This document shows, piece after piece, positions 1 through 10,495 of a stretch of DNA of 64,000 nt. The notes below the pieces were generated by a model, which searched no databases, was not told the origin of the DNA, and saw nothing but the letters and a program-made list of their open reading frames with translations. Position numbers and translations under genes: made by a program. Source of the stretch: Tetrapyrgos nigripes (lineage: Eukaryota; Basidiomycota; Agaricomycetes; Agaricales; Campanellaceae); the NCBI GenBank assembly GCA_013368315.1, contig JAACJM010000014.1, forward strand, positions 897,032-961,031, in the 5' to 3' direction. Every line of letters starts with the position of its first letter. Within the stretch, counting starts at the first letter, position 1.

Positions 1-655
1 TCTTCTTCCTTTCTGGTTCGAGGACGAGCTGAAAGCTGTGGCTCCTCCTTACTTTCGGTTTTCAAGTACTCACTGGTCGTTTAACCGTTAACTATCGTTT
101 CCACCTTCAAATATTAGGCGTTCCTCGTTCTGAAACTTGAAGATACAACAAACGCGACAACAATTCAAGATTCACTTCACCGTACTTTTTCCGATTGTTA
201 TTACGCGAAAGGCTTCAGGGGAGGAAGTTGGGGTACCGGTATTGTCACGAATAATGACAGTGTGTGTCTTAACCTGCTGGGATGGGAATCTAGAGCAGTA
301 CCTGCACCGATCGTCTTCTTCGTGAGTGTGAAGGCTTACTTATATCTGTCCTATAGCACCATACAGAATTCACCCAATCCCCAATCTTTGCTCTTGTGGT
401 AGGCAACCTTGCGCCGCACTTTGCTCCGGAGTCTCTTGCGCTTTTTTCAAAGCTAACTCGCGAGTTTGCTTGACTGTCTCAGCACGAAAGAGTCTCGACG
501 AGCAGCAGAAGAATTTTGCCATCAATTATTTTCTTTCCAATCGCTTGCAATTTCGGCACTATGTTCCTGCACCGTACAAGTTGTAAATACATAATTCAGA
601 GCGACACAGTGTCTATAATCATATACATGTATAGGTCCAGTCCTCAACTTCGTCG
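1..655. other. gene-free left edge and 3' flank of the DUF6535 gene
   Basis: I see no convincing gene. Short open frames here lack coding character. The stretch from about 430 to 560 resembles about 13,785 to 13,880: both contain a TTTTTTCAAAGCTAAC core followed by a similar AAAGAG...GAGCAGCAGAAG segment. This is the downstream flank of the two DUF6535 copies and shows the duplication extends beyond the coding region. Confidence 0.6.
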
Positions 656-3615
656 TTACTGAGGTACAGATGGTTCCTCCACAGTTTCAGCTTCTCGAGT
701 AACCTCCATACATCGAGCAAGACACACATCCTCATACCACACCATGCCCTTGAAGTTAGCATCGTTTTTGTGACGCTGTATGGCTTTCGCCAGGATCTTC
801 GCACTCTCCATATCCGTGACCCAGCACCAGTGCGGGCTGAGATGCCAGACAGAATTGTGGAATATCACTGACTTTGGAGAATCCCTATGTCTCCAGGGCT
901 CACGAGAGACCAATTTCCAAACACTGTTAGCAAACTGAAGTTGGACCGTCTCGCATATATGTCCATGATGCATCTGCATTGGAAGCCCCATGTTAGTCCA
1001 GTCACCAACTGCGATTCCTACATCATCAGATATGATGCGGATGTATTTGGCAATGATAAGAAGATGCATGGAAAACACATAGTCTTGGATCTCGGTGATC
1101 CAATGCTGGTATACGTCGGTTGGGCAAGGTAAAGGACATTCAGGCACAGGTAATTCGGGTAACAGCCTCTGACCGAGGGTGCGTATATCGCCCATGGTTG
1201 GTGTAATGAAGGAGGAAATGTGATGACTGTCCGATATATCGTAGCCGCTTGAAAGATGTTCCAGTTTTTTTATGATGTCTTTACAGAGGATGCGTTCGGT
1301 ATCTGTTGACGTACAGAACCACCAGTGGTCCTGAATGAAGTTGGTAGATGCTGTCGGAAGGAGTCTGAAAATTCCCTTTGCGAATGACAATAACCGAGGA
1401 GGCACTACAGACTCGTTGAAACCCATGCTGTGATATAATGCCCAGAGCCCAAGTATCCAGCGTCTAGCGAGGTCGCCAGCGCCATCACCGCTAAGATCTA
1501 GAAGTGCGCACTCTTCCAAATGATACGCTGGGTCACTTTCTATGAGAGGGGTCCTCAGATCGTTGGTGCAGTTACAGATATACTTGTATAATACAACCCT
1601 GGACTCGAGGGCTCCAGGAAAATGCAATGCCCGTTTGGTTGAGAATAAAAGCCGGAATATCAGAGTGAACAGCTCTGGCGAAACAGACTGAGGGTCTGTC
1701 GAGGTGTTCTGAAGCAGATAGGTAGCCCGTGCTTCATCTTCCTCTATGTCGAGAGACGCGTCAAAGATTTCAAGTGTCGGTATGCTTGAGTGGATAAGGG
1801 TGAAAGTCCTGTCCATCTCAAAAGGTACCAAGGCGGCATCTGTGGCCTCTGAGAGGAATTGACTGAGCACGGATATCAGCGAGGCTTTCCAGCGTGACAT
1901 GTCCATGAGTTGCGCGATGTGCTCTTGCGCCTGCTGGACCAGGACAGCTGCATCGGTTTCTGACATGCCCGATATACAAGCATTTTGAAGAGTGCTGTCG
2001 AGTTGGTCGAAGTGGTGTGTAAACTTCCCCGAGGTCCAATCGATATCTTCTCGAGACAGGTTGGTGAAGATGGACCTGACTTCTCCGAGTTGCTCGGTGC
2101 ATGTCTTCTGGCGAGAAGACATAACCTCACCCATCCATTCAATGCACCGCCTGAAGCCCTGTATCCTGCTGGTTCGTAGTGCTGCGATTGTCGAGATGAG
2201 GTAACCTTTCGGTAAGAAAGGTGAAGAAGACAGCAATTCCAGCAAGTCACGCTGAAACCAAAAGACCGGATATTGGCTGTAGTCGGATCCTATGTTCTCC
2301 ACAGCATGACGAATGACCAACCAAGCGAAGGAGGTGAGAGTGTAAAGACAAAGCTGCATGTTGCGAACTCGATGTTGAGGGTCTCCCGCCAAAGACCCAG
2401 AGGCTGAAATGAAGTTGTGTATACGAGATATCATGTTATTCTCGGGATTCGGCGACTGGATGAGAGGAGCGACGATTCCAAAGTTTGCAAGGCGTACACC
2501 GCTAGTCGTCTCGAAACTAATGATGGCTTCAGAGACGGCTTCAAACATGGGGACAAGCTCTGTATCATGATCCAACAATTTCATTGTAAACTCCATACAT
2601 CGACGATCACGATCTGGCGATTTGTGCAGTGACTTCTCAATCATTGCCTCGGTAAGGCTGAGGTCACCGGCCAAGCTATGCTTTCGCAGAGCAAGGGCAT
2701 TGCCCAAGCGCCAGAGAAGATCGGAAAGCGGGGTACGATAAGGTGTGTCGAGAAACAGTAATGGATGGAGTGTGAGAGCCGAATAGACAAGCACGAAGAT
2801 GAACAACACGCATGTCATGAGGATTGTGAGAGGGAGATTCACTGGTAACAGGAATGCGACCAGACCAGCGAAGAAAAAGAATAGGGAGATATGCAGCAGA
2901 ATTGGGATGACATCCACGAATGTGTGCATCCCAAAACGCCGCAGCCCAAAGTAGGAGAAAGCAAGAACTCTTGCTTGAACAACAGGCGAAGGCCTCATTG
3001 TTGTTTTGTGTAAGAAGTCTCGAGTCCACTGCTGAACGAATGTCGCAAGTAATGAACAAGTGAGAGCCAATGCGAGACTGAGGAACCAAAGCATGTTGCA
3101 AAGCAATGATGATGCCATGGGCTTAAAGGACGTGTCGGGAAGTCCAACCGTCGTCGTTGTCCCATTTGATATAGATGCCAGTTGTAGAGATATGGTGGTA
3201 AGCAGGGATGTGGTCAAGTCTGCCGGATCCGGTTGTAGCTTTTTGTAGCTCTCGACGATGAGAGCGGTAAGACTAGCTGAATAAAGAGCAGACTAGGACT
3301 TTTTCAGGAATCTGAGAGTGATAAGAATAACAAAGAGACGCACAAAGAGTAGCATCCCATCCATGTCTTTTTTCCAACCTTCCAAAAGAGTCTTGTCGTA
3401 TTCGTGGGCTTGGCTGAGGTACATGTTCCATAATCCGAAACATGCATCGTCATCTGAAGTTGGTTTGAACCGTCCTGGACGTTCATTGTGTGCTTCATCA
3501 GAGAAACAAACCACTTTTTAAAACTTGATTACTTACCCGCACCGTTAGTATCGGGCTCGTTCTCGTTCTTTTCCAAGTCCAAGAACTGAGACGAGGGGGC
3601 ATTAGTAGTAGGCAT
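656..3615 (-). CDS. DUF6535-type multispanning membrane protein, intact copy
   Basis: Three exons on the minus strand, 3615-3537, 3474-3344 and 3292-656, join in frame across GT-AG introns of 62 and 51 bp and give about 948 residues. The N-terminal exons carry the hallmark of the agaricomycete DUF6535 family: a W-x-x-Y segment, then GWKKDMDGMLLF and ALIVESYKKLQ. Hydrophobic segments follow at LLCNMLWFLSLALALTCSLL, at ILLHISLFFFFAGLVAFLLP and at LTILMTCVLFIFVLVYSALT. The remaining roughly 650 residues are soluble and helical-looking. The ATG at 3615 is chosen because the paralogue at 17,007 begins in the same way (MPT...). Function is unknown; family members are abundant and often clustered in mushroom genomes. 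Membrane location is inferred from the hydrophobic segments. A TATA-like box lies about 110 bp upstream. Confidence 0.88.
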
Positions 3616-3723
3616 TGGTGGGTAGTTTTCAGCGCGCCTTCACTGAGCTGGATTGCGAAGGTGGAGCAGCAGTCGATGTGGTGTGCCACGTCCTCCCGAT
3701 GATCGACGTTTGAGCGCTGTTGA

Positions 3724-3738
3724 GCATATAAATGGCCA
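3724..3738 (-). promoter_or_regulatory. TATA-like core promoter of the DUF6535 gene
   Basis: An AT-rich box reading GCATATAAATGGCC on the plus strand sits about 110 bp upstream of the start codon. The same box, GTATATAAATGGCC, is kept upstream of the paralogous pseudogene near 17,140, so it was copied with the gene and is probably the core promoter. Confidence 0.45.
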
Positions 3739-3740
3739 TT

Positions 3741-4159
3741 GCTTCGTTAAATGTTTAGGAAACGAAGCAGAACGCCCAGTTTTCCCTTAGAACCAAGAAG
3801 TGAGTGCATATCGTCTATGAGCCGCTAGGCAGAAAAATGGGCATGAAGACAGATTGCTACGAGTCCTATTTATAGGACGAGTCTTTTGTGAGTTCAAATG
3901 GCCAGGCCGTTCTATTTGCATCCTGGGAAGGTATATCCTTTCCTGTCAACACGGCAGATTCGGCACCAAGCACCTCCGCAAATTCTCCAAAAATTCTCCG
4001 TCAAGCTTTCGTCGAGCAACGAACCAGTGTCCAGTCCATGGCGCACATCTACCTCTCCAGAGTCAAATAAGCTTTTTGAGAAATGGGATGAGGGCTCGTA
4101 CCTGCCGCTGTATACAGTGGCCCGCACCGACATATTATACAGCACAAAAATGTGAGGGA
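3741..4159. other. spacer between DUF6535 gene and LRR-like gene
   Basis: Open frames on both strands overlap here (3854-4354 plus, 3912-4175 minus). None has a recognisable motif or a consistent exon structure. It may hold 5' exons of the neighbouring LRR-like gene, but I cannot place them. Confidence 0.35.
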
Positions 4160-5649
4160 AAGTATCATAGCTCAACTATAATATTAATCCACTCAAGACA
4201 TTTATTCCGTGACAGAGCATTGAAGGGAGCTTACAAGGCCCCCGAGAAAGCACTATCCTATGTGGTTGTCGCTGGGCTTCAATACCGAGCGGTTTGGACA
4301 CGATGTTATAACTACAGCCAGGCTGACTACCATCGTTGTCCGAGTTCTTCCTAGCTGGAGAGTTTGTTGCCAGAGACGTTGATCCCCCTTCCCTTCATCT
4401 CGATTGCTTGCGCAACCTTTGTACCTTGGCTATTGATGGGACACGGCGGCCTGAGTCTGCCTTCGGTCAGACTATCCTAGGACCTCTTTCCACCGCACTT
4501 CGAAACAGTCCCGATCTCCAAACTCTTGATGTTCGGGTGCCCTTTTCCTGGTCGATGTCATTTTCATTCAGTGATGTACTCAGGAGCATCCTAGACACAA
4601 ATGGAGCTTCTGTCTTAAACATCAAGAAACTCGTAGTAGAGGATCTAGCGATGGATGACCCGGCAGCGATGGTACTGCATCTGCAATATCCGTCCAGTCT
4701 TGAGGTGCACATTGGCGGTTGGAATACGGAAGTAGGTAACTTCTGGAATGTATTGCAGACGGCGAGTGTCTCTCTGGAGGTTCTCAAAGTCTATTGCGAC
4801 ATCGACCGCACACTTTTAGACTATATTTCCCACTGCCACTCGAGATTAAAGGTCCTGCATCTCTACGGTGCCGCTGGGAAGGCTACGGATGAGATGTCCG
4901 ACGAACTTGCCGACTTGTTCTTTGGCAGTGTTCTCCTCGAGTTTACGCAGTCTCTACGCGAATTGAAGATATGCCCAAGTTACGAAGGAAGATGGTGCTT
5001 AGGACCGCACAACGTGGACATGTTTTTCAGGTGTAGCAATCTGGAGACTTTGTCTGTGTGTGTCAACGGAAACGAAGGAGGAGGAGTTTTTACTTACACG
5101 GCATGGGTCCGAGAGCTGAATCGCCGATATGGTTGTACGTCTCTTCAATGATCATCTTTGTTCTTCTGACTGACAGTCATCAACAGGATGACATCGTGAA
5201 TCGCGCCCACTCATTTCCAAAACTCAAATCTCTCGACTTTAGTACGACTGATGCTATGTGCGGCAGAGGTGCTCGTTCCCTCAGTGGAAGAGTAGAATAC
5301 GCCCGGGAAATGAGGAGTGCTATCCCGAGACGCCATCAAGAATCTGCAGCCTACAGAAGCTCAAGCTGGTTCTGGACTGTGCATCTACGTATCCACATTC
5401 CATTATAGGGTCTGTAGGACGCAAGACGGGTCCTTGCAGTATGAAGAGAGAGAGGACCCAGATACTTTCAGCCTCGCCGTGTCCAGGCAGACAAGAACCA
5501 GGGGGTGATAGAGGCGCAGATGAAGCTATACGAAAGACTCGGCCTCCCCAAGTCTTATTTACATATAAAATCGCAGCGCTTCAGAGCCAACAAAGTCATT
5601 CGAGGACGTTGTGATTATTCACCACAACCAGGAAACTTGTATTCTCTGT
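4160..5649 (+). pseudogene. LRR-type protein (F-box-associated style), probably degenerate
   Basis: The frame from 4336 to about 5133 shows irregular leucine-rich repeats of the kind found in agaricomycete F-box/LRR proteins: LRNLCTLAIDG, LQTLDVRV, IKKLVVEDL, LEVLKVYC, LKVLHLYG, LRELKIC and LETLSVC. A plausible intron at about 5133-5187 leads to FPKLKSLDFS. Beyond this the coding signal jumps frame at least twice, to LQKLKLVLDCAS near 5350 and to a typical C-terminal segment with MKLYERLGLPKSYLHIKSQR ending at 5649. No F-box helix is visible upstream. The frame changes may be unresolved introns, but together with the missing N-terminus they favour a decayed gene. Substrate-adaptor function is only a family-level guess. 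Confidence 0.5.
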
Positions 5650-7806
5650 AATCCATAAATCTTTTTCTACATACAAACTTCATAGAACAGTGTCAGTAGG
5701 TCAGAAAGAAAAGAAGTCGCAGAAATATTCGAGCTATATCTAGTCTCTCGTAACCAGATCCCTGTCTTTGTATGATATGAATGTTGGGCAGGGATCTGAG
5801 TCGGGAATCGCGCCTGAGCTTGCGCGTTTCGTTCCCTGGTTTGTTGCTGTCAGAGTAATAAGGCTGGGATTATACTAAGCTCAAGTTGATCTTCAGATAC
5901 GAGTCAAGAAGCAACTCTAAAGATATCAAATGTGGACGTGAACCATGCATATGACTGTCGATACAAGTACGAGGATAGTGCCGCGCGTCTATTCCCATTA
6001 CTTAGCTATGCTTACAGTATTAAGATACTAAAACTGAAAAGTAGTAGGATAATACACAAGTTTCATGCTTCATAGTGTTAGCTATAGGTAGAGAACGAGA
6101 ACGACATGTCACATTGAGAATGACCAGACAGACAAACAGACAAAATACGCAGATGAAAGAGTCAAGACACAGAACCGCAGCGGTACAGAGACACACTGGA
6201 CACGGACAAGGACAAGGACAAGGACACGGACGACGCTCAAAGACGTGGTCAACGAGATCAACGTCCGAGTGAACATTCAGGTCAACTTAAGCTCAGCGCT
6301 CAATGTCGTGTCGTGCTCAAAAGTCCCGTTTGAGGTGAGAGTTGAGTGATTTAGAGTATAGAGTCTCGAGTCAGGAGTTTGAAAATGAGTTCGGGCCAAC
6401 GACCAATGACCGAAAATCATCCCAACCCCAACCCCCAAAAACCATCGACCATCGACTAATGGCCGGCCGATGCGCAAGTGCAATAGTCGATATGGTAGAG
6501 GGTAGGTCTTAGGTCTTGGGTAGGTAGGTAGAAGGCGGAGAAAGGTGTAGACGCGGGAGCGAGAGAGATGGGCATTGGGCATTGGGTATTGGACATGAGG
6601 CCCGGGGTGTCGGTGTCAGTCGGTGAAAGTGGGAATGGCGATGACAATGGCCAAGTACGGGATGACGAGGACGATCATGGCCGCAGTGTGGTGAGGTGAG
6701 GTGAGATGTAAGATGTGAGATGTGAGATGTGAAAAAATCGGCATGGTGAGGTACAGAGGGACAAGCCATCGCCGTCCGTCCGTCACTGACAATGTTTGCT
6801 ACGACAACTCAACGCGTACAAGTCCCTATCCAAGCTCCCGTTACACTGTTACACCGGTACCGTTGCCCATGGTCAAACTACCCCCAATGCCCCGATGAGT
6901 TCAATGCCCTCAATCCCCACTGGCTGCCCACTGTCCACAGCCCACAGTACCCATCGTAATCGTGCCTATCCCTATGGTGTATGGTGACACGACATGCCCA
7001 ACGAGTCCAACGAATCCAACGGGTCCAACGTTTGGCGTTTGAGTGACATAAGCATGCCTATACCCATCGCCCGGCGCCGTGGCGGTCAGTCATGGTAGAA
7101 GGTAGAAGGAAGAAGGAAAAACGAATACCAGGAAAATGAATAGGAAGACGGTTGGACAGTTAGACGATTTCGGGACGAACGATTTTGCGGTGGACGATGG
7201 ACGATTTCGGAATTGGGTAGACAATTTTGGGTAGCCAATGGATATGGATATGGATGAGGATGAGTGATAGGGTGACTGAACCATGAGTACTGATTCATGA
7301 CTAAAGTTGAGAGGACGCTGGACGCTGGCGGGATGGAGACGTTAGATGACTAGAGAGAGACTATGACCAACGAGCACCGCACCAACCAATGAATCTGACC
7401 AATGACCAACTTGTGTGCCAAAGCCGACCGTAAAGACGAGTGAAGGTGACGACCAAAGACGCAGATACAGATACAAGGCAGAGACGACACGACACGAGAC
7501 AAGGCAGGCTCGATGTCTACACATTTCTGTTTCGCATCGCATAGAGCGTGAAACATGGAACATGGAGCCTGGAGTTATGCTTGTGGTCACTGGTTAGGTG
7601 TTGTCTGGGTCTGTATCGGCGTAGCGTTTGGAATTAGGGTTGTCAGTGAGTGTGAAGGTAAGTCTGACAGCGTTTTGTTTTGTCGGAAACGCCGTCGTCG
7701 TTGACGTTGACGTCCTGGTTGAGGTTCGGAGTGGGGAGAGGGAGTTGGGATAGAGTTGAAGAGAAGATGGTGGATGAATGGTGAAGGGTGTTGGAGAGAA
7801 GATGAC

Positions 7807-7829
7807 GTATGGATGGATGGATGGATGGC
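7807..7829. repeat. (ATGG)n microsatellite
   Basis: A run of GGAT tetranucleotide units on the plus strand, flanked by similar WGGATG words. Confidence 0.8.
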
Positions 7830-8000
7830 GTTGGGGAGTCGAGACTGTGGAGGGATGGATCATGGAAGGCGGGATACGGGATACGGGATATGGCTGCAGT
7901 GTTGCTTGAAGCACAGGATTGGACTGGACGGATTGCGAGAAGTTGAGAAATTGGAATTGGAATTGGCGAGAGAATTTACCAAGGCCCAAGACGTAGCAAG

Positions 8001-8118
8001 AAAAAAGGAAAAGGAAAAGGAAAAGGAAAGGAAAAGGAAAAGGAAAAGGAAAAGGAAAGGAAAAGGAAAAGGAAAAGGAAAGAGGAAAGAGGAAAAGGGA
8101 AAAGGGAAAAGGGAAAAA
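8001..8118 (+). repeat. polypurine (AAAAGG)n tract
   Basis: About 118 bases contain only A and G, mostly repeating AAAAGG and later AAAAGGG. The tract is strictly purine on one strand, a composition able to form triplex DNA. The lysine/glutamate-rich and phenylalanine-rich frames crossing it are artefacts of the repeat. Confidence 0.9.
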
Positions 8119-8350
8119 GACCAGAAAAGCGTGAAAAGAAGTAGAAGAGGAAGAACGACGAGAAAGAACGATGAGAGAAGAACAGACCCAGACCCCACCC
8201 AACCAAGAAGTGACCAAAAAAAGTTAAAACCCCCAAAACTAAAAAAGTAGCTGAACATGACAAGTAAAGGGTACAGAGTAAAGAGTTGAAAGCAAGAGTA
8301 ACAGGAAACAGGAAAGAGTCCAAACACGAAAATCGTAGACAAAGACAGAC

Positions 8351-8443
8351 GACCACGACCACCGAAACAACAAGACCACGACCACCAAAATAATCAAGAC
8401 CATGATCACCGAAACAACAAGACCACGACCACCGAAACAACAA
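8351..8443. repeat. four-copy 23-24 bp minisatellite
   Basis: Four consecutive units of 23, 24, 23 and 23 bp start at 8351, 8374, 8398 and 8421. Each has the pattern GACCACGACCACC followed by an A-rich part. The second and third units carry substitutions such as GACCATGATC, so the array is not freshly homogenised. Confidence 0.85.
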
Positions 8444-8900
8444 GAACACGAACTCGAACTTGTAAACGACCAAAGCCACGGGAAGGGGAAGGGGGACAGA
8501 AGGATTGGAGCATGGGGTGTAGAGTATGAAGGAAGACGGGACGGATGGAATGGAATGGAACGAGTACTGTGCAAGGTGGTGACACAAACGCAGAAGGAGC
8601 GTGGATAATGGACGACAGCCAATGGGTAACCACTAGCACCAGCCACCACCACCCTCCAGCAACAGCAACGTCGAACGTCGTTCAAATGTCGTTCAAACCT
8701 AGGCCTGCTCCCCCATGGCCATCGCCCGATAATCATCTAACTCCTGATCAAGGTCTTGTTTACTCTTCGCCACTGCTTTCACACCTCCACTTCCGCCTTG
8801 TGTTGTCGTACTAGAATTAGGATGTACTTTAACGAACTGCACATTCTGCGTGTGCTTTTTTAGACGCTTGGATCCTTTTTATATCTCCAACATGTGGATT

Positions 8901-9433
8901 GGGAAGTGGTTAGAGTCGAGTTGGGGTTAGGGGTGACGTTGAGAGGGGTGAAAGATGATGAGTATGAGGAGGAGTATGAGGTGCAGATTCTGGAAGACGA
9001 GGAAGAGGGTGTCATTATTTCGATTTTGATAGGTCGGCCTGCATTCGATGCTCAGTCAGACAGTGTGCTGAAAGGTAGTAGGAGGGCCACTCACGTCCAT
9101 CAACGAACTTTCCATAATACACATGTCCTCTGAAAACATATGACCGCCATGCCTTTTGATTTTCCTTGGGAATTATAAGTGAGGAACGATCCCTTAAGTG
9201 GGCCTACGGTCTTTTTCGCCTACGTCGAAAGGCAGTTGGGATAAGAGGATTTTGGAGCCTTGTTGTGATGCAAGGTGGCTGGCGTGATGACTGTTATGAG
9301 GACTGGTGAGTGAGGATGAGGGACGCCAAGCAGGGTACTCGATCTGCATGATTGCCCACTAGTTGATGTTTTGGGCTATGGAAGGAACGATAGCGAGCTG
9401 GAGCGGATGGGGGTGAGTTCATGCTTGTGACAT
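8901..9433. other. intergenic stretch
   Basis: No supportable gene. A short acidic open frame at 8894-9133 has no motif and no conserved exon structure. Confidence 0.5.
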
Positions 9434-9597
9434 CCTATGCGCCCAAAAAAATAGAAAACCGGGGTATGATAAGGTGTGTTGAGGGATAACTGAATAGACA
9501 AGCACGGAGATAAAAGGAGGATTGGGATCAGACGTCCACTGCTGTACCGTTACGAATGTCGCCAACAGCGTGCTAAAGCGCTAACACGAGAGGGAGG
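9434..9597 (-). pseudogene. short DUF6535 remnant
   Basis: The segment is alignable by eye to two separated parts of the DUF6535 copies. CTATGCGCCCAAAAAAAT and the following GGGGTATGATAAGGTGTGTT match the region of the pseudogene near 16,055-16,100. GTCCACTGCTGTACC and ATGTCGCCAACAG match 16,374-16,405. About 250 bp between the two parts is missing. It resembles the pseudogene (A-rich run, CTATGCGC) more than the intact gene, so this is a third, mostly deleted copy lying between the other two. Confidence 0.7.
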
Positions 9598-10495
9598 AAC
9601 TGATGACGTCATGAGCCTGAGCAGCACGTCCTCTACTTATTCCTATGGTAACTTGTATCTCGTTCCTTCACCTCCCTTGCTACAGTACTGTAACTTGGCT
9701 AGCTTAACACCTGTCCGCAGCCATTGCTTCTCACCTCGCGATACCGACTTCTTGTACTCAATATAGATGTGTTCGTGGTAGTATCTCATGCCCTTCCACA
9801 CTGGCAGTGTCCTCAACCAGCCTTGCAGTGTTCGTCATTGGACACCGAGCTGGCCGTCGATGTTGTAGACTGGTTCTTGCGTTGGTAGTAATTTCGCACG
9901 ATCATCTCTTCTCAACGCGCACCACCACATCGCAAGCTTAAAGCATGAAGATTCGCTAGCCCGGTGATTTGCGAGTCCAACGTCATCAAGAGGACGCTTA
10001 GACTCCCTGCTACCCATGGGATGAACAGTATGAGAACGTATAATCTCATGGAACAACTTTTTGCATTGGTTTTTGCAAGATGTTCTCCCCCAAGAACCAC
10101 GCATGTACTATGCAAGCTGCGGTCAGGATGTGCAGACTTTTCCGTGGTTGCCCCCGGCCATTCCTTCAATAGCATTGACGCTGAAGCTGACGATCTACCC
10201 ATCTGGTAGGATGTTTTCCAAGTTTCGCCGGCTCCATTTGTTGTAATAACAATTCTAAAGCTGTTAGGACCAACAACGTTTACAATATTCACAAAATGAT
10301 ATCAATCTGCGCCCAGAAGATAAACTAGGATATGTCGACCTCGATGAACCTAACTACAAAAGAAAAGGATAGATATCGATGCCGTTGTCGCGTCTCCCCA
10401 AATATACCTGATCCTATGGAAATCATCGCTGTATAAAGGACCTGGTAAGTGCTTGTCCCTCGTTTATATTCCCTCATTCCCTGCTCAACTCGTCC
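9598..10495. other. intergenic stretch upstream of the fusion gene
   Basis: No supportable gene. Overlapping frames on both strands at 9835-10,292 lack motifs. The last 60 bases before 10,496 are pyrimidine-rich (TCCCTCGTTTATATTCCC), typical of a fungal promoter or leader. Confidence 0.45.

Larger units (their letters stand above)
5650..8900. other. gene-free, cryptically simple DNA
   Basis: No gene. The DNA is built from drifting short words: GGACAA at 6198-6230, GATGTGAGAT-type repeats at 6690-6732, GGGCATT at about 6568, CCAACGAGT-type words at about 7001-7030, and GATACGG at about 7872. Several long open frames on both strands are by-products of this low complexity. Confidence 0.65.

Noticed and set aside
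3854..4354. 166-residue plus-strand frame as an F-box N-terminus
   Set aside because: No F-box pattern, overlapping frames in other phases are equally long, and no splice joins it to the LRR region.
7594..8587. Long overlapping open frames with Phe/Pro- and Lys/Glu-rich products on both strands
   Set aside because: They are produced by the (AAAAGG)n tract and surrounding simple DNA. No motif, no start context, and all frames are equally open.
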